DNA of 64,000 nucleotides. It comes from Arion vulgaris (Eukaryota; Mollusca; Gastropoda; Stylommatophora; Arionidae). This document shows positions 48,545 through 60,100 of the stretch, piece by piece. A program made the position numbers and the translations under genes. Position 1 is the first letter of the stretch. Every line of letters starts with the position of its first letter. Location: positions 56,874,998-56,938,997 of the forward strand of contig CM036764.1 in assembly GCA_020796225.1 (NCBI GenBank). The letters are read 5' to 3'. A model generated the notes under the pieces. The model had not been told where the DNA came from. It did not search any database and worked only from the letters and a program-made list of their open reading frames with translations.

Positions 48545-49045
48545 AATAATTTTAAAAATATTTGAACAGGCAGGATTTAAGCCAAACAGATCCTGCAGAG
48601 AATAAATATAGACACTGCATATCATAGTGGAATGATATCTGAACCCACTATCTGAATGTTGCAGATTACGAAGACCTAGACAGGAAACACTCCCAGAAAC
48701 TAACCAACCTAATAAAGAAAATGTATGAAGAGACAATGGGTAGAGTACTGCATGAAGGAATTCTGACAGAGGCCATTGAAATCAAGATGTGTGTGCCATA
48801 GGGTTGCCGGAACTGTGGCACAACGGCAGGTGGAACAAGAGATAAGGGGCAGAAGGTGGCATCACAAGACAAGCCCTCAAATGGAACCCCCAGGGTAATA
48901 GAAGTGAACATCTGGTCCGGAGGCGGAGTTGGAGACAGAATGCAAGAAAATGAAGAGAGATCTGGAAAAGATAGCATTGGATAGGAGAGCTTGGAAGGCC
49001 TTGTTTGCGGACCTATGGCTGAAGCAGACATATTTGAATTAACCA
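48545..49045 (+). mobile_element. RTE-type LINE with internal deletion
   Basis: RT pieces EQAGFKPNRSC, then ADYEDLDRKHSQKLTNLIKK and MYEETMGRVLHEGILTEAIE run directly into the C-terminal ITRQALKWNPQGNR-like and RRSWRQNARK-like region. The FADD block is missing, so about 0.6 kb of coding sequence is deleted. Confidence 0.7.
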
Positions 49046-49949
49046 CCAATGTATATTATAAATCTTAAAATGTCACGTAAACAAGACAAGTTATATATTT
49101 GTTGAAGACAATCAAGAAACACATTAGGTCTCAGATGCAGTTGGAAGCAACATTTATTTCACTATGTGATACTTTCAGCAATTAATATACTAAAATTTCA
49201 GAATTTAAAATGTCGTAGTATAAATTGGTAATGCTTGTTTATTTTATTATGGCACCAAGGCCAGGTCTAACGACTAATAGTGACATCAACAAAATATAAT
49301 GCAACAACTTTGTTTTTTTTCCCTGTAGGATTACAACATCAAAACTTAGGAATGTGCAACAGAAAGAGGAAAAAAATATGACAGATTTCACATATTTATT
49401 CTAAACTTGTAAATAAAAGTAAAATGCTTCACAACTGGAACAGTCAAATTATTGTATTTATAATGTAATGCTATCAAAATTGCTACAACTAGGATAATTC
49501 AAGTGCATAAAAAAAGATGGCAAGCAATAATGATCAACGTTACATTTCACAAACTATCTACATCTTGTGTACTTGTTTCATAAATCTTGGCAGATATCTA
49601 CATCTTTGATGGTTTTCAAAGATGGTTAATGTCTCTTTAAATGATGGCAGATACCTATATCTTTTGCTTTATAGATGACTAGAGCCTCCTTAAATCATGG
49701 CATATATCTATATCTTTTGCCTCGTAGATGACTAAAACCTCCTTTTCTTTTTTATTTATCAGATTCCTTAAATGTGTCTCCAATTGATTTCCTAGCTTGA
49801 CATTAAAAGGCCATCCATGTTACTAGTAAATGCAATGAGGTCTATTTATAAAACAACCATTTTTAAAGTAGATAAATTTGTTCTGTCATGTTCATCTTGC
49901 ACAATTTTTGATGAGTTATAATTTGTAGACTAATAAAGTTATACAAACG
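49046..49949. other. No gene recognised
   Basis: Very AT-rich. Two or three imperfect copies of a gatggcagatatctacatct-like phrase occur at 49590-49720. Confidence 0.5.
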
Positions 49950-50075
49950 TTACTGAGAGAAATATCACACTCAATTCCATGGAAGAGATTGAATGAGTTG
50001 GCCAGTAAAGAATGGTATGAAGAAACTGCTTGCAGGCCCTATGTAAGGTATAATGATAAGAGAGGAATATAAAAA
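49950..50075 (+). mobile_element. LINE family A 3' tail
   Basis: ctgagagaaatatcacactc, then gaagagattgaatgagttgg and gcaggccctatgtaaggtat match the 3' ends at 12340-12470 and 13350-13480. Confidence 0.8.
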
Positions 50076-50309
50076 AATATAATAAAGTTATACTGCAATT
50101 AGTAAACAATTATTTCAGTTGTCAGAATATTCTATCAATATCTTCCATTTTTAAACTACACATTTCTTAAAATGCTATAAACACCTTTTTTTAAAAAACT
50201 TGACTCATTTTGAGCATAAACACTGTGTTTCATCATATTGTGTCCTTACGCATGCCAACAGTATCTCCTTTCTTTAAGATTTGTTTTATTATTGGTTGCA
50301 GAAAACTAT

Positions 50310-50870
50310 GTCCCAGATATCTGTATTAGCAGTACCAACCAGGTCCCCAGATATATTTGTATTAGCAGTACCAACCAGGTCCTCAGATATATCTGTATTA
50401 TCAGTACCAACCAGGTCCTCAGATATATCTGTATTATCAGTACCAACCAGGTCTCCAGATATATCTGTATTAGCAGTACCAACCAGGTCCTCAGATATAT
50501 CTGTATTACCAGTATCAACCAGGTCTCCAGATATATCTGTATTATCAGTACCAACCAGGTCCTCAGATATATCTGTATTATCAGTACCAACCAGGTCTCC
50601 AGATATATCTGTATTACCAGTACCAACCAGGTCTTCAGATATATCTATTATCAGTACCAACCAAGTCCTCAGATATATCTGTATTATCAGTACCAACCAG
50701 GTCCCCAGAAATATCTGTATTATCAGTACCAACCAGGTCCTCAGATATATCTGTATTAGCAGTACCAACCAGGTACTCAGATATCTATCAACCCTGCCCC
50801 AGATACCAGTACCAACTATGTCTCCAGATATATCTATGTGCCAGATATCAGTACCAACCATGTTCCCCAA
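50310..50870. repeat. 36-bp minisatellite, about 15 copies, open on both strands
   Basis: The unit is cagtaccaaccaggtcctca plus gatatatctgtattat. It gives a 213-codon plus frame (VPTRSSDISVLS repeats) and a 194-codon minus frame. The 36-bp unit preserves any open frame, so these are taken as non-coding. Each unit holds a palindromic agatatatct. Confidence 0.95.
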
Positions 50871-51629
50871 CATGAAATGTGAGAAGATTGTATACTACAT
50901 AAAACAATGTCTACCTTTTTAAACACAAAAATAAAACTGAATAAGATCAACTAGACATGTATAATATAAATTCACAAAGAGAATAATTAGTTAAAGAGAC
51001 AAAATATAAATGGTTGTTGAATAAATGTTTGTAATACAATTTCTATCCCATTCAAGTCAATTTTATTATTCTATTTTCTGCAATTATCGTTCAACCACAA
51101 CAATATGAGAAAACATTGACTATCTAATAGATGTGAGAATATCAAATAGAAACTATGAGTATGTCTGCTAGTTGATGTGAAATAAAACAATAACTTGCAG
51201 CAGTGTGTATATGTATATATGTGTGTATGTATATATATATATATATATAATAAACTTTTACCATGCTTTCCTAACATCTCTATCGTTGTTATGTAGATAT
51301 TATATATGTGACACAGGCAACAAGATATTTACAAGAATTTATTGTGGCCAAACTAGTTTATCAAACAATGCATAACAATCAACAAAACTACACCAAAACT
51401 TCTTGTCACATTTTGCAAACATTGAACTTGTTTGTTCTCACAACAGTTAGATGTTGCATTTAAATAAAGACAACACCATTATTACACCTGGATCAGATAT
51501 TACAATACACAGCCACCAACAAATACAACTAAGTAATCAATAAGATTGAAATCACATCAATATAAAAAAGATGGACAATTCAATATGTTGAAATGTTTAA
51601 CACTTTCAATAAAAGAGAAATGGTAATCT
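50871..51629. other. No gene recognised
   Basis: AT-rich, with a short TG/TA run at 51205-51250. Confidence 0.5.
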
Positions 51630-51775
51630 ACATAGATCTCTAAATGTACGTCTGCTATCTACATAGATCTCTGTATGTACGTCTGCTATCTACATAGATC
51701 TCTAAATGTATGTCTGCTATCTACATAGATAGATCGTCTGTTATCTACAAAGATATCTGTATGTACGTCTGCTAT
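51630..51775. repeat. 31-bp tandem repeat, about 4.5 copies
   Basis: The unit is ctacatagatctctaaatgt plus acgtctgctat. Confidence 0.92.
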
Positions 51776-52249
51776 GAGTTTATTTGATCTCGATAAATGA
51801 ATTGAGTTTGTTATCTGATTATATGAACGTGTTTCACACATTTCAATACAAAATAATATTTAAATTATTGAGTCTGGTCAATTTCAGGAATTGGTGGTAC
51901 ACCTTTTGCAAGGTAGTAAAATGATAAGATTGCTGTTTTGTGCTAGATTTGAATGTGAGCTACAGACAGTAAAATGATATGACTTGCTGTTCTGTGTAAG
52001 ATGTGAATGAATGTGACCTATCTGGCTATAAAAATCATCCCAGACGAAAGTGAACTACTTATAAAATGTGATCATATACAATATAACAAGATTGCTGAAG
52101 TCAATATTCAGTCAAACCATGAGAGTGGAGAGAATCAAACAAGTGTACATTTGATTGGACCATCATCATTGCACTTTGGTGAATAACCCATATGCTCCAA
52201 TTGCTTTCTTACTCACAAAGATCTCAGCAGCAGTGCACTTAACTCCAGA
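51776..52249. other. No gene recognised
   Basis: A weak pair of gtaaaatgatangattgctg-like phrases lies at 51915 and 51968. Otherwise unassigned. Confidence 0.45.
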
Positions 52250-52330
52250 GCGTTTCCACTCCAGCTGGGGGTCAAACCAAGACCACTCGTCTAGAAAGCA
52301 AGTGGGTTAGTCATTGTGTCACCATGGCTG
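52250..52330 (-). mobile_element. tRNA-derived SINE head
   Basis: The minus strand reads ccatggtgacacaatgacta, then acccacttgctttctagacg, agtggtcttggtttgacccc and cagctgg. tRNA-like box A and box B spacing; no matching body identified. Confidence 0.5.
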
Positions 52331-52679
52331 TCAGCAATTGCTATAATTGGTTTGAATTATTTTAGTAACATAGAAAAGGAGCTTAGAATAAACACAAGCA
52401 GATAGAAATAACATCCACTTCTCAGTAACATTGAAATGTACTTGGCAAGCCAAGAAGTACGGAGTTGAGATGGAAAGTTAAATTTATTGTTGACAACAGT
52501 GACTGAACTTGGTCAGAATGTAGAGTTATACAACACTGCCACATATTGGGCCAACATCAACCGAGATATTCTGCCAAAATGTATAATCAAGTATGAAAAG
52601 TCATCTATAGAGAAAGATAGTGGACAAACAAAGAAATAAACTGAGAATTCAACAAAGTTTGTTTAGTTGTCTCAGGAAT

Positions 52680-52915
52680 AATATGTTGACGGGGGTATCT
52701 GAAGGTTTGAATCGGACCGTATAGTTCTGTTCATGAGTGCATTTTTTTCCAGAGACTCCTAGGATTGTTGCTGGAGCTACAGAGTTTGTGCAATACTCTT
52801 GGTAGGTGGCTGCCATTTCTGTGGAGAGGGACCGAGCCATATGGGGTAAAACCTGGTGCAATGAAGTCAATCCTTCAGCTTTAAAACCCCCATATGTTGC
52901 CATATATTGACTTCT
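52680..52915 (+). mobile_element. tRNA-derived SINE, family D
   Basis: ggtttgaatcggaccgtata (box B), then ccagagactcctaggattgt, tgctggagctacagagtttg, caatactcttggtaggtggc and gccatatggggtaaaacctg. Collinear with 56790-56985. Confidence 0.75.
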
Positions 52916-53139
52916 ACATGTCTGACACACACACATACATACATATCTATTGTTACTGGGTGTCCATATTGACCAAAAAAAACAAACCTAATAATACAAC
53001 TATTATTAAACAATTGCAATAAACAATTTTGCTTTCACTAACTAAAGCCAAGTAGTCATCAATGAGAAGAAAAATAAGAATGTTATAATAACAAGAGACA
53101 TGCACAGTCTAGCAGCCAGTGATTATGCCTTTTCTCTTA
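52916..53139. other. Spacer
   Basis: No feature recognised apart from a CA-rich microsatellite at about 52925-52940. Confidence 0.4.
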
Positions 53140-53258
53140 TTGTAATTGTATTTCTGTTGACCATTTCATCAGCACATGAAAGCTGACATTAGTTGACCAT
53201 TTCATCAGCACATGAAAGCTGACATTAGTTGACCATTTCATCAGCACATGAAAGCTGA
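53140..53258. repeat. 36-bp tandem repeat, three copies
   Basis: The unit is ttgaccatttcatcagcaca plus tgaaagctgacattag. Confidence 0.95.
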
Positions 53259-53469
53259 ACTTGATAATGTTGTTCTTGGTTTCACATCAACTGTTGGTTA
53301 ATAAGATGTTTCTGCACTCACATAATAGCTGGACATGTCAGGCTATATTCTAGTATGATCTTTCATTTGAAATGTAATCATAGAAAACATGACAGAAGAA
53401 GGTAATAACTCATGAGAAAATTGCTGCAATGGTGAACATATTACTAAATATATAATGGTACAGTCCAGA

Positions 53470-53553
53470 TGCTTAAACTGGTTATAGAATGGTGGTCAGT
53501 CAAACTGGTTATAGAATGGTGGTCAGTCAAACTGGTTATAGAATGGTGGTCAG
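53470..53553. repeat. 27-bp tandem repeat, three copies
   Basis: The unit is aaactggttatagaatggtg plus gtcagtc. Confidence 0.95.
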
Positions 53554-53716
53554 AAGAAGTGCCGGTGTTGAAGAGAGATAAGACAGAGCTGTGATAAAAA
53601 TGAACACAAATTTTATCAACTATCTGGCGTTGCATTATCAGAACAAAAACTGGAAGTAAAATGTCTAGTAAGCTTAGAATCCTGAAACTAAATGACAAGA
53701 CATTCATTGTGTACTT

Positions 53717-54015
53717 TTTATTTTATTAATAGAAAATATTGAACAACGTTAAATAAGAATGAACACTACATGTTTACATTAAGGTCATGACCTTGTCTGT
53801 AGCTGCAATGTTGGAAGCTTTCTCAAATATTTCATAAAAATGATTTAGTCTTCCATTTCTAATTTAGTTATGCTATTCTCAGTTGTCAAGAAATAAATTG
53901 TGAGATGAACAATGAAGCAACAACAATGCACACACAAGCTAGAGAAGAGAGAGGCAAATATTTGGACCACATCTGGGCAGCCTATCAAAATGTGTGGTCC
54001 TTAAAGTGCTGGACA
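53717..54015 (-). terminator. 3' UTR and polyadenylation signals of the Jupiter/HN1-like gene
   Basis: Overlapping AATAAA hexamers on the minus strand at 53727-53717 follow the stop codon by about 290 bp. The interval has no other recognised feature. This is inference from position only. Confidence 0.45.
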
Positions 54016-54101
54016 TTACCAAAATCCAGAAGATTTGCCACCAGGTGGGTTGCTGACTTTTGTTCCAGGTCGTTTAGGTTGATTTTCATCATACTGGTGA
54101 C
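54016..54101 (-). CDS. Jupiter/HN1-like gene, terminal exon
   Basis: On the minus strand the exon is preceded by tttctattgcag. It encodes HQYDENQPKRPGTKV, then SNPPGGKSSGFW and a TAA stop at 54018-54016. The PPGGKSS C-terminal motif is the main reason for the family assignment. Two overlapping AATAAA signals (minus strand, 53722-53717 and 53727-53722) lie about 290 bp downstream and give a plausible 3' UTR. Confidence 0.65.
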
Positions 54102-57100
54102 CTGCAATAGAAAGCACATGTTTCAATACATTCAAATATTGCATAATATATTAATAGCACATCAAACCAACTGAAATTTATATTCATTGCCTTGTCAAAG
54201 AAATCAAGAGCAGTTAAATTATAAGATAACTGCCCTATCAGGTTTTGATTGGGTGACTAGTAAGGATCATCATCACAGCACTGCAGACTCAAATATCTGT
54301 AACAGTATTAGCATATAATGACTAATCACACCGTTCTGTGTTGATTAATCAAATGTCTCATGCCTCTAACAAAGTCCTCAAGTCTGACAGTTCCCAGTTT
54401 AAATTACATGACCTTCACCCTGGATAAGGATACAGATTTATAGATGTTTTCATAGTCCTCTATATGACATGTTTCTCTTATGGAATTGATGATATCTGCC
54501 CACCCATTGACTGTCCTTTCTAGACCACTGCTGTATCTGCCTGGTCATCTGTACCACTCACTGCCCTGGTACTAAAATAAATGAGACATTCTGGATGTGC
54601 TCAATGTGACAAGCCATTCCTTCCTTATACAGCCAGCCTGAATTCTCTGAAGCATATTCATTGAGTGGTTCAGTATACAGATATGTATTAACTTGTGTAC
54701 TCAATCATTGCAAGGAATGGTTACCACTTTAAGCTCTACTGTGAGGCTGCTCATAATTACAGCAAAGACATCGCTGTCTCCATAACAGCTTTGTATCTTC
54801 TTCTTCTGCATTTTCACTAGATTGGGATTTCGGATTCTCTAATAAAGGCAGCCGTCTGCCGCCACGCCATACAGTTTGTCTTGGACGCTAGTGTAAGTGG
54901 GCCACCTCTTTCTTCTCAAGTCTGCATACTTGGGAGAATAATTCCTATGATTTCTGCTTCCCGTTTGTGCCGATCTCTTCCCGCAGTTAAGTTTTGGTCA
55001 CCCTCGTGAAAGTAGGTCTGACATTCTTACTGCGTGGCTCAGAGGCAGATTGGCAACCATAGAATCCGTTATCCCATTCCTCATTGTGAGGGTCATTGCA
55101 CCATGTTATGCGCCTTACGGCCTGGTGCCTCCGTTTTCTGTAAGCATTTGTTTCGGGTTAGCATTCCCTGGCGGACACATGCATCCGATTTCAGCCAAAC
55201 CTCCTTAGTCGCCTCTTATGACATGTGTGGCAGGTAACAGTGGTTCTATTCTTTACACCCCAAATTTGGGCCCCGGTAACCACTCGGGCGAGCTTTATAT
55301 CTCAAGCTTGAAGTAAATGTCAATACACCATTTGCCTTGAACCACACTGAGCCATCAGTGTATACAACATCATCATCCTGTGCGTATTCATCCACCATCG
55401 CTGTGACCTATGTATTTACCATAGTTGGAACTTGTTCTGCGAGCTTCTGTTGAGTGTGATGTGGACAGAAATGCTAATGTTAATATCTACAAAATGTGTA
55501 CCCATTTGCTGGTAAGATTAATATCTGCAGGTCTATATATCTGCTCGATAACATCTTTGCCACGGCCCATCTATGTTTTACCTCTCTTTAATATATTATA
55601 TTTAGGCATAGTCGGCACAACATGTGGTGGGTGTCGAATGTCAACCTTTAACTTGAGATAAGTACATGCTCTGGACTCCATTCCATAGTACTGATATCCA
55701 TTCCATAGTATTGCTATCCATTCCATTCCAAAGTACTGCTTATCCAAGGTGGAAAAACCTAGCAGTTATCTCATAGTTTGACAGCATGTGTCTCTGGTGC
55801 ACCCAAGAATTACAAGCATTGCTTCGTTTTCTATTCTTGCCAGTCTATTGAACTGTGTGGTGCTAATTGTCAAGGTTTGTTGAAGGCAAGGGCACTGCTA
55901 TAGATAAATATCCTAAGAACACTAATAGAAAGAGCACTGGAAGTAAAATCAGGTCTATGCATGTGATGTCTTATAAACTACACCAAGGGTATTTGACGAA
56001 GTAAATCATGAAGATCTTTCCAAAATATTAATGTCACTCTGAATATATATATCAAAAATGGAGCAGCTAGACAACTATGTGTATTATCACCTGATCTGTT
56101 CTCTCTCTGTGTGTGTGTGTCATCAAGAAGAACAAGGTAGTCTCACAAGATGGAGTATCATCAGAATTTATTTAACAAATATGAGAAATACAAAGCAGCT
56201 ACTCTTTTTGAGAGTTCTTCTAGCAGCTTGACACCAAAAGAAAACTTCTTCCATAAAAAGCATCAGCTACATTTTTATTCTGGCATGCGCTGTAAATAGG
56301 ATGATGTTGTGCCTAAGATCTTCGCTGGTCCCCACTTTTATCTTGAAGGGTTGTTCCCTTGGACCAGGTTTCAGATCTTTTACCCGCCCGTGTGGTGTCG
56401 GGGTTCGCAAAGAATAGTACCACTGCAACCTGCAAGGTATGTGGTAAGAGGTGACTGATGTAGACATAGCAGATGTGCTGGCCTAATTGAAAGCGCATAA
56501 CTGGCACAACGTACAATCACTCTTAGGATCAGATCACATACAAATCGCACAGAGTGGTTAACAAGTAGCCAATATGGAGCATTCAAAGAAGATCTTTTAT
56601 CGGCAAGGATAGAAGTCTATGATTAGCCTGGGTGCTCCACTGTCACAAGCGGCAGTCTCTCTCTGAGGCCCATCTTATGCTGTTCTTTAATATTTCATCT
56701 GTAGTCTACACTCCCTACCACCACCAGCCCCTACCTCTGCCAACACCATAATAAAAGAGTGTGCTTAGCTAAGTGCTTACACTGTTGCCTTGCATTCCGA
56801 AGGCCATGGGTTAAAATCTGGATCATGCCACTCTATTCACCAAGTGCATTTTGTTCCAGAGATTCCTATGTTTATTGCAAGAGCTACGGAGTTCAAGAAA
56901 TACTCTTGGCAGGTGGGGGGTCACAATTCTGCCAAGAGGGGCCACATCATATGGGGTAAAAGCAGCAATGAAATTAATCCTACATGCTTAAACCCTTTAA
57001 TGGCTTGTGTATTATTCTCTACAACCAGGAACAGCCTCTACATCCGAGGTGCTTAAACCCTTTAATGGCTTGTGTATTATTCTCTACAACCAAGGACAGC

Positions 57101-60100
57101 CTCTACATCCGAGGTGCTTAAACCCTTTAATGGCTTGTGTATTATTCTCTACATCCAAGGACAGCCTCTACATCCGAGGTGTTTAAACGCTTCTACGATG
57201 CCCTAAAAACTGTTTACGGACCTCAACAATCTCACCCCACTCCCATACTCGATGCAGATGGAGCAAGGCTACTAATTGACAAGCCTCAGATACTAAATCG
57301 CTGGGCAGAACACTTCCGTTCTGTCCTCAACCATCCATCCACTATATGTTATGAAGCCATAGAGCGCATGCCCCAGGTCCCAATCAATGCCAAGCTTGAT
57401 ATTCCACCTACCTTAGCAGAGGTCAAGAAGGCAACAAGCCAGATGTCCAGCGGGAAGGCACCGGGTGCGGACTCAATACCAACCAAAGTCTACAAAGAAG
57501 GAGGGCCCACGTTGATGCTAAAATTGACAGAGTTATTTACATCCATTTGGTGCAATGAATGTGTGCCACAGGAATTAAAGGATGCCACTATTGTCCAGCT
57601 GTACAAGCGGAAAGGAAACCGCCAGGCCTGCGATAACCACAGGGGGATCTCCTTCCTGTCAATCGCTGGCAAAATACTGGCCAGAGTCCTCCTCAATCGA
57701 TTAATCGATCACCTGGAACAGGACTTACTCCCTGAGACCCAATGTGGCTTCAGAGCAGGTCGTGGAACAGCAGACATGATATTTGCTGCTCGCCAACTAC
57801 AGGAGAAATGCCAAGAGCAGCACCGTAACCTCTATATGGTCTTTGTCGATCTGACAAAGGCTTTCACACGTTAACAGGGAGGGTCTATGGAAGATCATGG
57901 AAAATTTGGATGCCCAAGGAAATTCATCAAGATCGTTCAACAGTTTCACGAGGGCATGATGGCACGTGTACTTGACGAAGGGAGCTGTCGGAAGCCTTCC
58001 ATGTCACCAACGGCGTCAAACAGGGCTGTGTACTGGCCCCAACACTCTTCAGCATGATGTTTGCTGCCATGCTCACGGATGTCTTTTGGGAAGGCGACAA
58101 CATGGGGTAAAGATTAGATACAGGACAGACGGTAACCTATTCAATCTTCGGAGGTTAAATTCCTCCACCAAGGTAAAAGAATCAACTATCTCAAACCTGT
58201 TGTTTGCTGATGACTGTGCCCTCGCTACCAACTCTGAGGAAGAAATGCAGACTTACATGGACAAGTTCTCAATGGCCTGTGATAGGTTTGGCCTCACCAT
58301 TAACACCAAAAACAGAGGTCATGTTCCAGCCCGCCCTAGAGAACAGTATTACGATCCAGTCATCAACATTAAACACCAGCGTCTCCAGTCAACGGACAAC
58401 TTTGCTTATCTTGGCAGCCTCCTATCCAGATCGGCAAACATAGATTCTGAGGTCCACAATAGGATATCCAAAGCCAGTGCTGCGTTCGAAAGTTTACGTG
58501 TCACTGTGTGGGAACGGAAGGGGATAAGCATAGTCACAAAGCTGAAAGTTTACCAGGCCATAGTGCTAACCACGCTGCTGTACGCAAGCGAGACATGGAC
58601 AGTGTATAGCAGACACGGAAGAAAATTAAACCATTTCCACACAAGCTGTCTACGCAGAATACTAAAAATAAACTGGCAGGACAAAATTCCAGACAGCGAA
58701 GTCCTCACAAGAGCAAAGATCCCAAGCGTCAACACCCTGTTGCAGAAGGCCCAACTGAGATGGGTCGGTCACGTTGCTCGAATGCCTGATAAACGCATCC
58801 CAAAACAGTTGATGTATGGCGAGCTTGAAGGGGCGAGCTTGAAGGGGCAGACGTTAGCTGGTGGACAGAAAACGCTTTAAAGACACTCTTAAAGTGTCTC
58901 TGAAATGCTTCGATATAGACAATACGTGCTGGGAATCTCTTGCGCAAGATCGCCAAATGTGGCGCTGTAACAACAAAGAGGAACCCGAATAGCTGAGAAT
59001 CATCGTATTGTTGAGTCACAGAGAAAACGAGCAGCGCGAAAAGACAGAGCACACAACATGCACATGTCTAACCTTGATCATGTATGCCCCACCTGTGGTC
59101 GGGATTCTGTTCTAGGATTGGACTCTACAGTCACCTCCGCACACACCAGAGAGGTGCAACAGTACACGTCTGAGATTGTTGTCATCATCGCTTGCGATGG
59201 ACGGCTATTATTATTATTCTTTACAACCAAGGACAGCCTCTACATCCGAGGTGTTTAAACCCTTTAATGGCTTGTGTATTATTATTATTATTCTTTGCGT
59301 TCGTTCTTTATGGTCAATTTTAATCACTCTTTGTGATATGTTTCATCTTTGCCAAGAATGTATATATGTTGCACATTGGTTTGGTAGGTCCCTAAACGCA
59401 TAGACTTCTACACGTTTAGAACATTTGCATCTGATTTCAGCCAAATGTATTATTCTCTATGGATACATCCTAGGACAGAAGTGGATCTTTGGTATATAGT
59501 TTGTCTGTAGTCTACACCCACCACCACCACCACAATAAAGAATTGTATATCATTTTGATGTCCTAGGGAAGAAGTCAAAGGACTAGGTACAAATAATTTC
59601 TTTTCTCTAATCCTGTTCTGCATGATAGACATAGATAACATATTTTCTGTTTTCTCTGCCATCAAGTATTGCTTCCATATTTATTTCTTGTGACATGTAG
59701 ACATAGATGAAAGTCAAATGAATATATTTACCACTAAGTGAGAATGAAGAATCTTGCATATTCCGTACACCGCCACGAGTAGGTGGTCTATTATGAAACT
59801 CAGCGTTGCTATCAGGAAAAATGAGGTTCTCAGCACGCCTTTTAATAATCTGTGCATTTTCAGCCTTGATTTCCACAACAGGTCCAGTATATGGTTCTCT
59901 TTCCACAATCCTCGGAGCACGACTCTAGAGAAAGATATAAGAGAGATATTTTACAAACAATACAATTCAAATGTGAGATGTATTGTACTGTATGTATGTT
60001 AGGATTAGTCATGTGAATATTTGAGTCAGATAAGATCACAGATGAAGAATAGGTGAATAATGATGGATCAAGTTGCCAGTAAACTCATCAATCTCTCTAC

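Noticed and set aside
50289..50873. 194-codon minus-strand protein
   Set aside because: It consists of 36-bp minisatellite units only; the frame is preserved by unit length.
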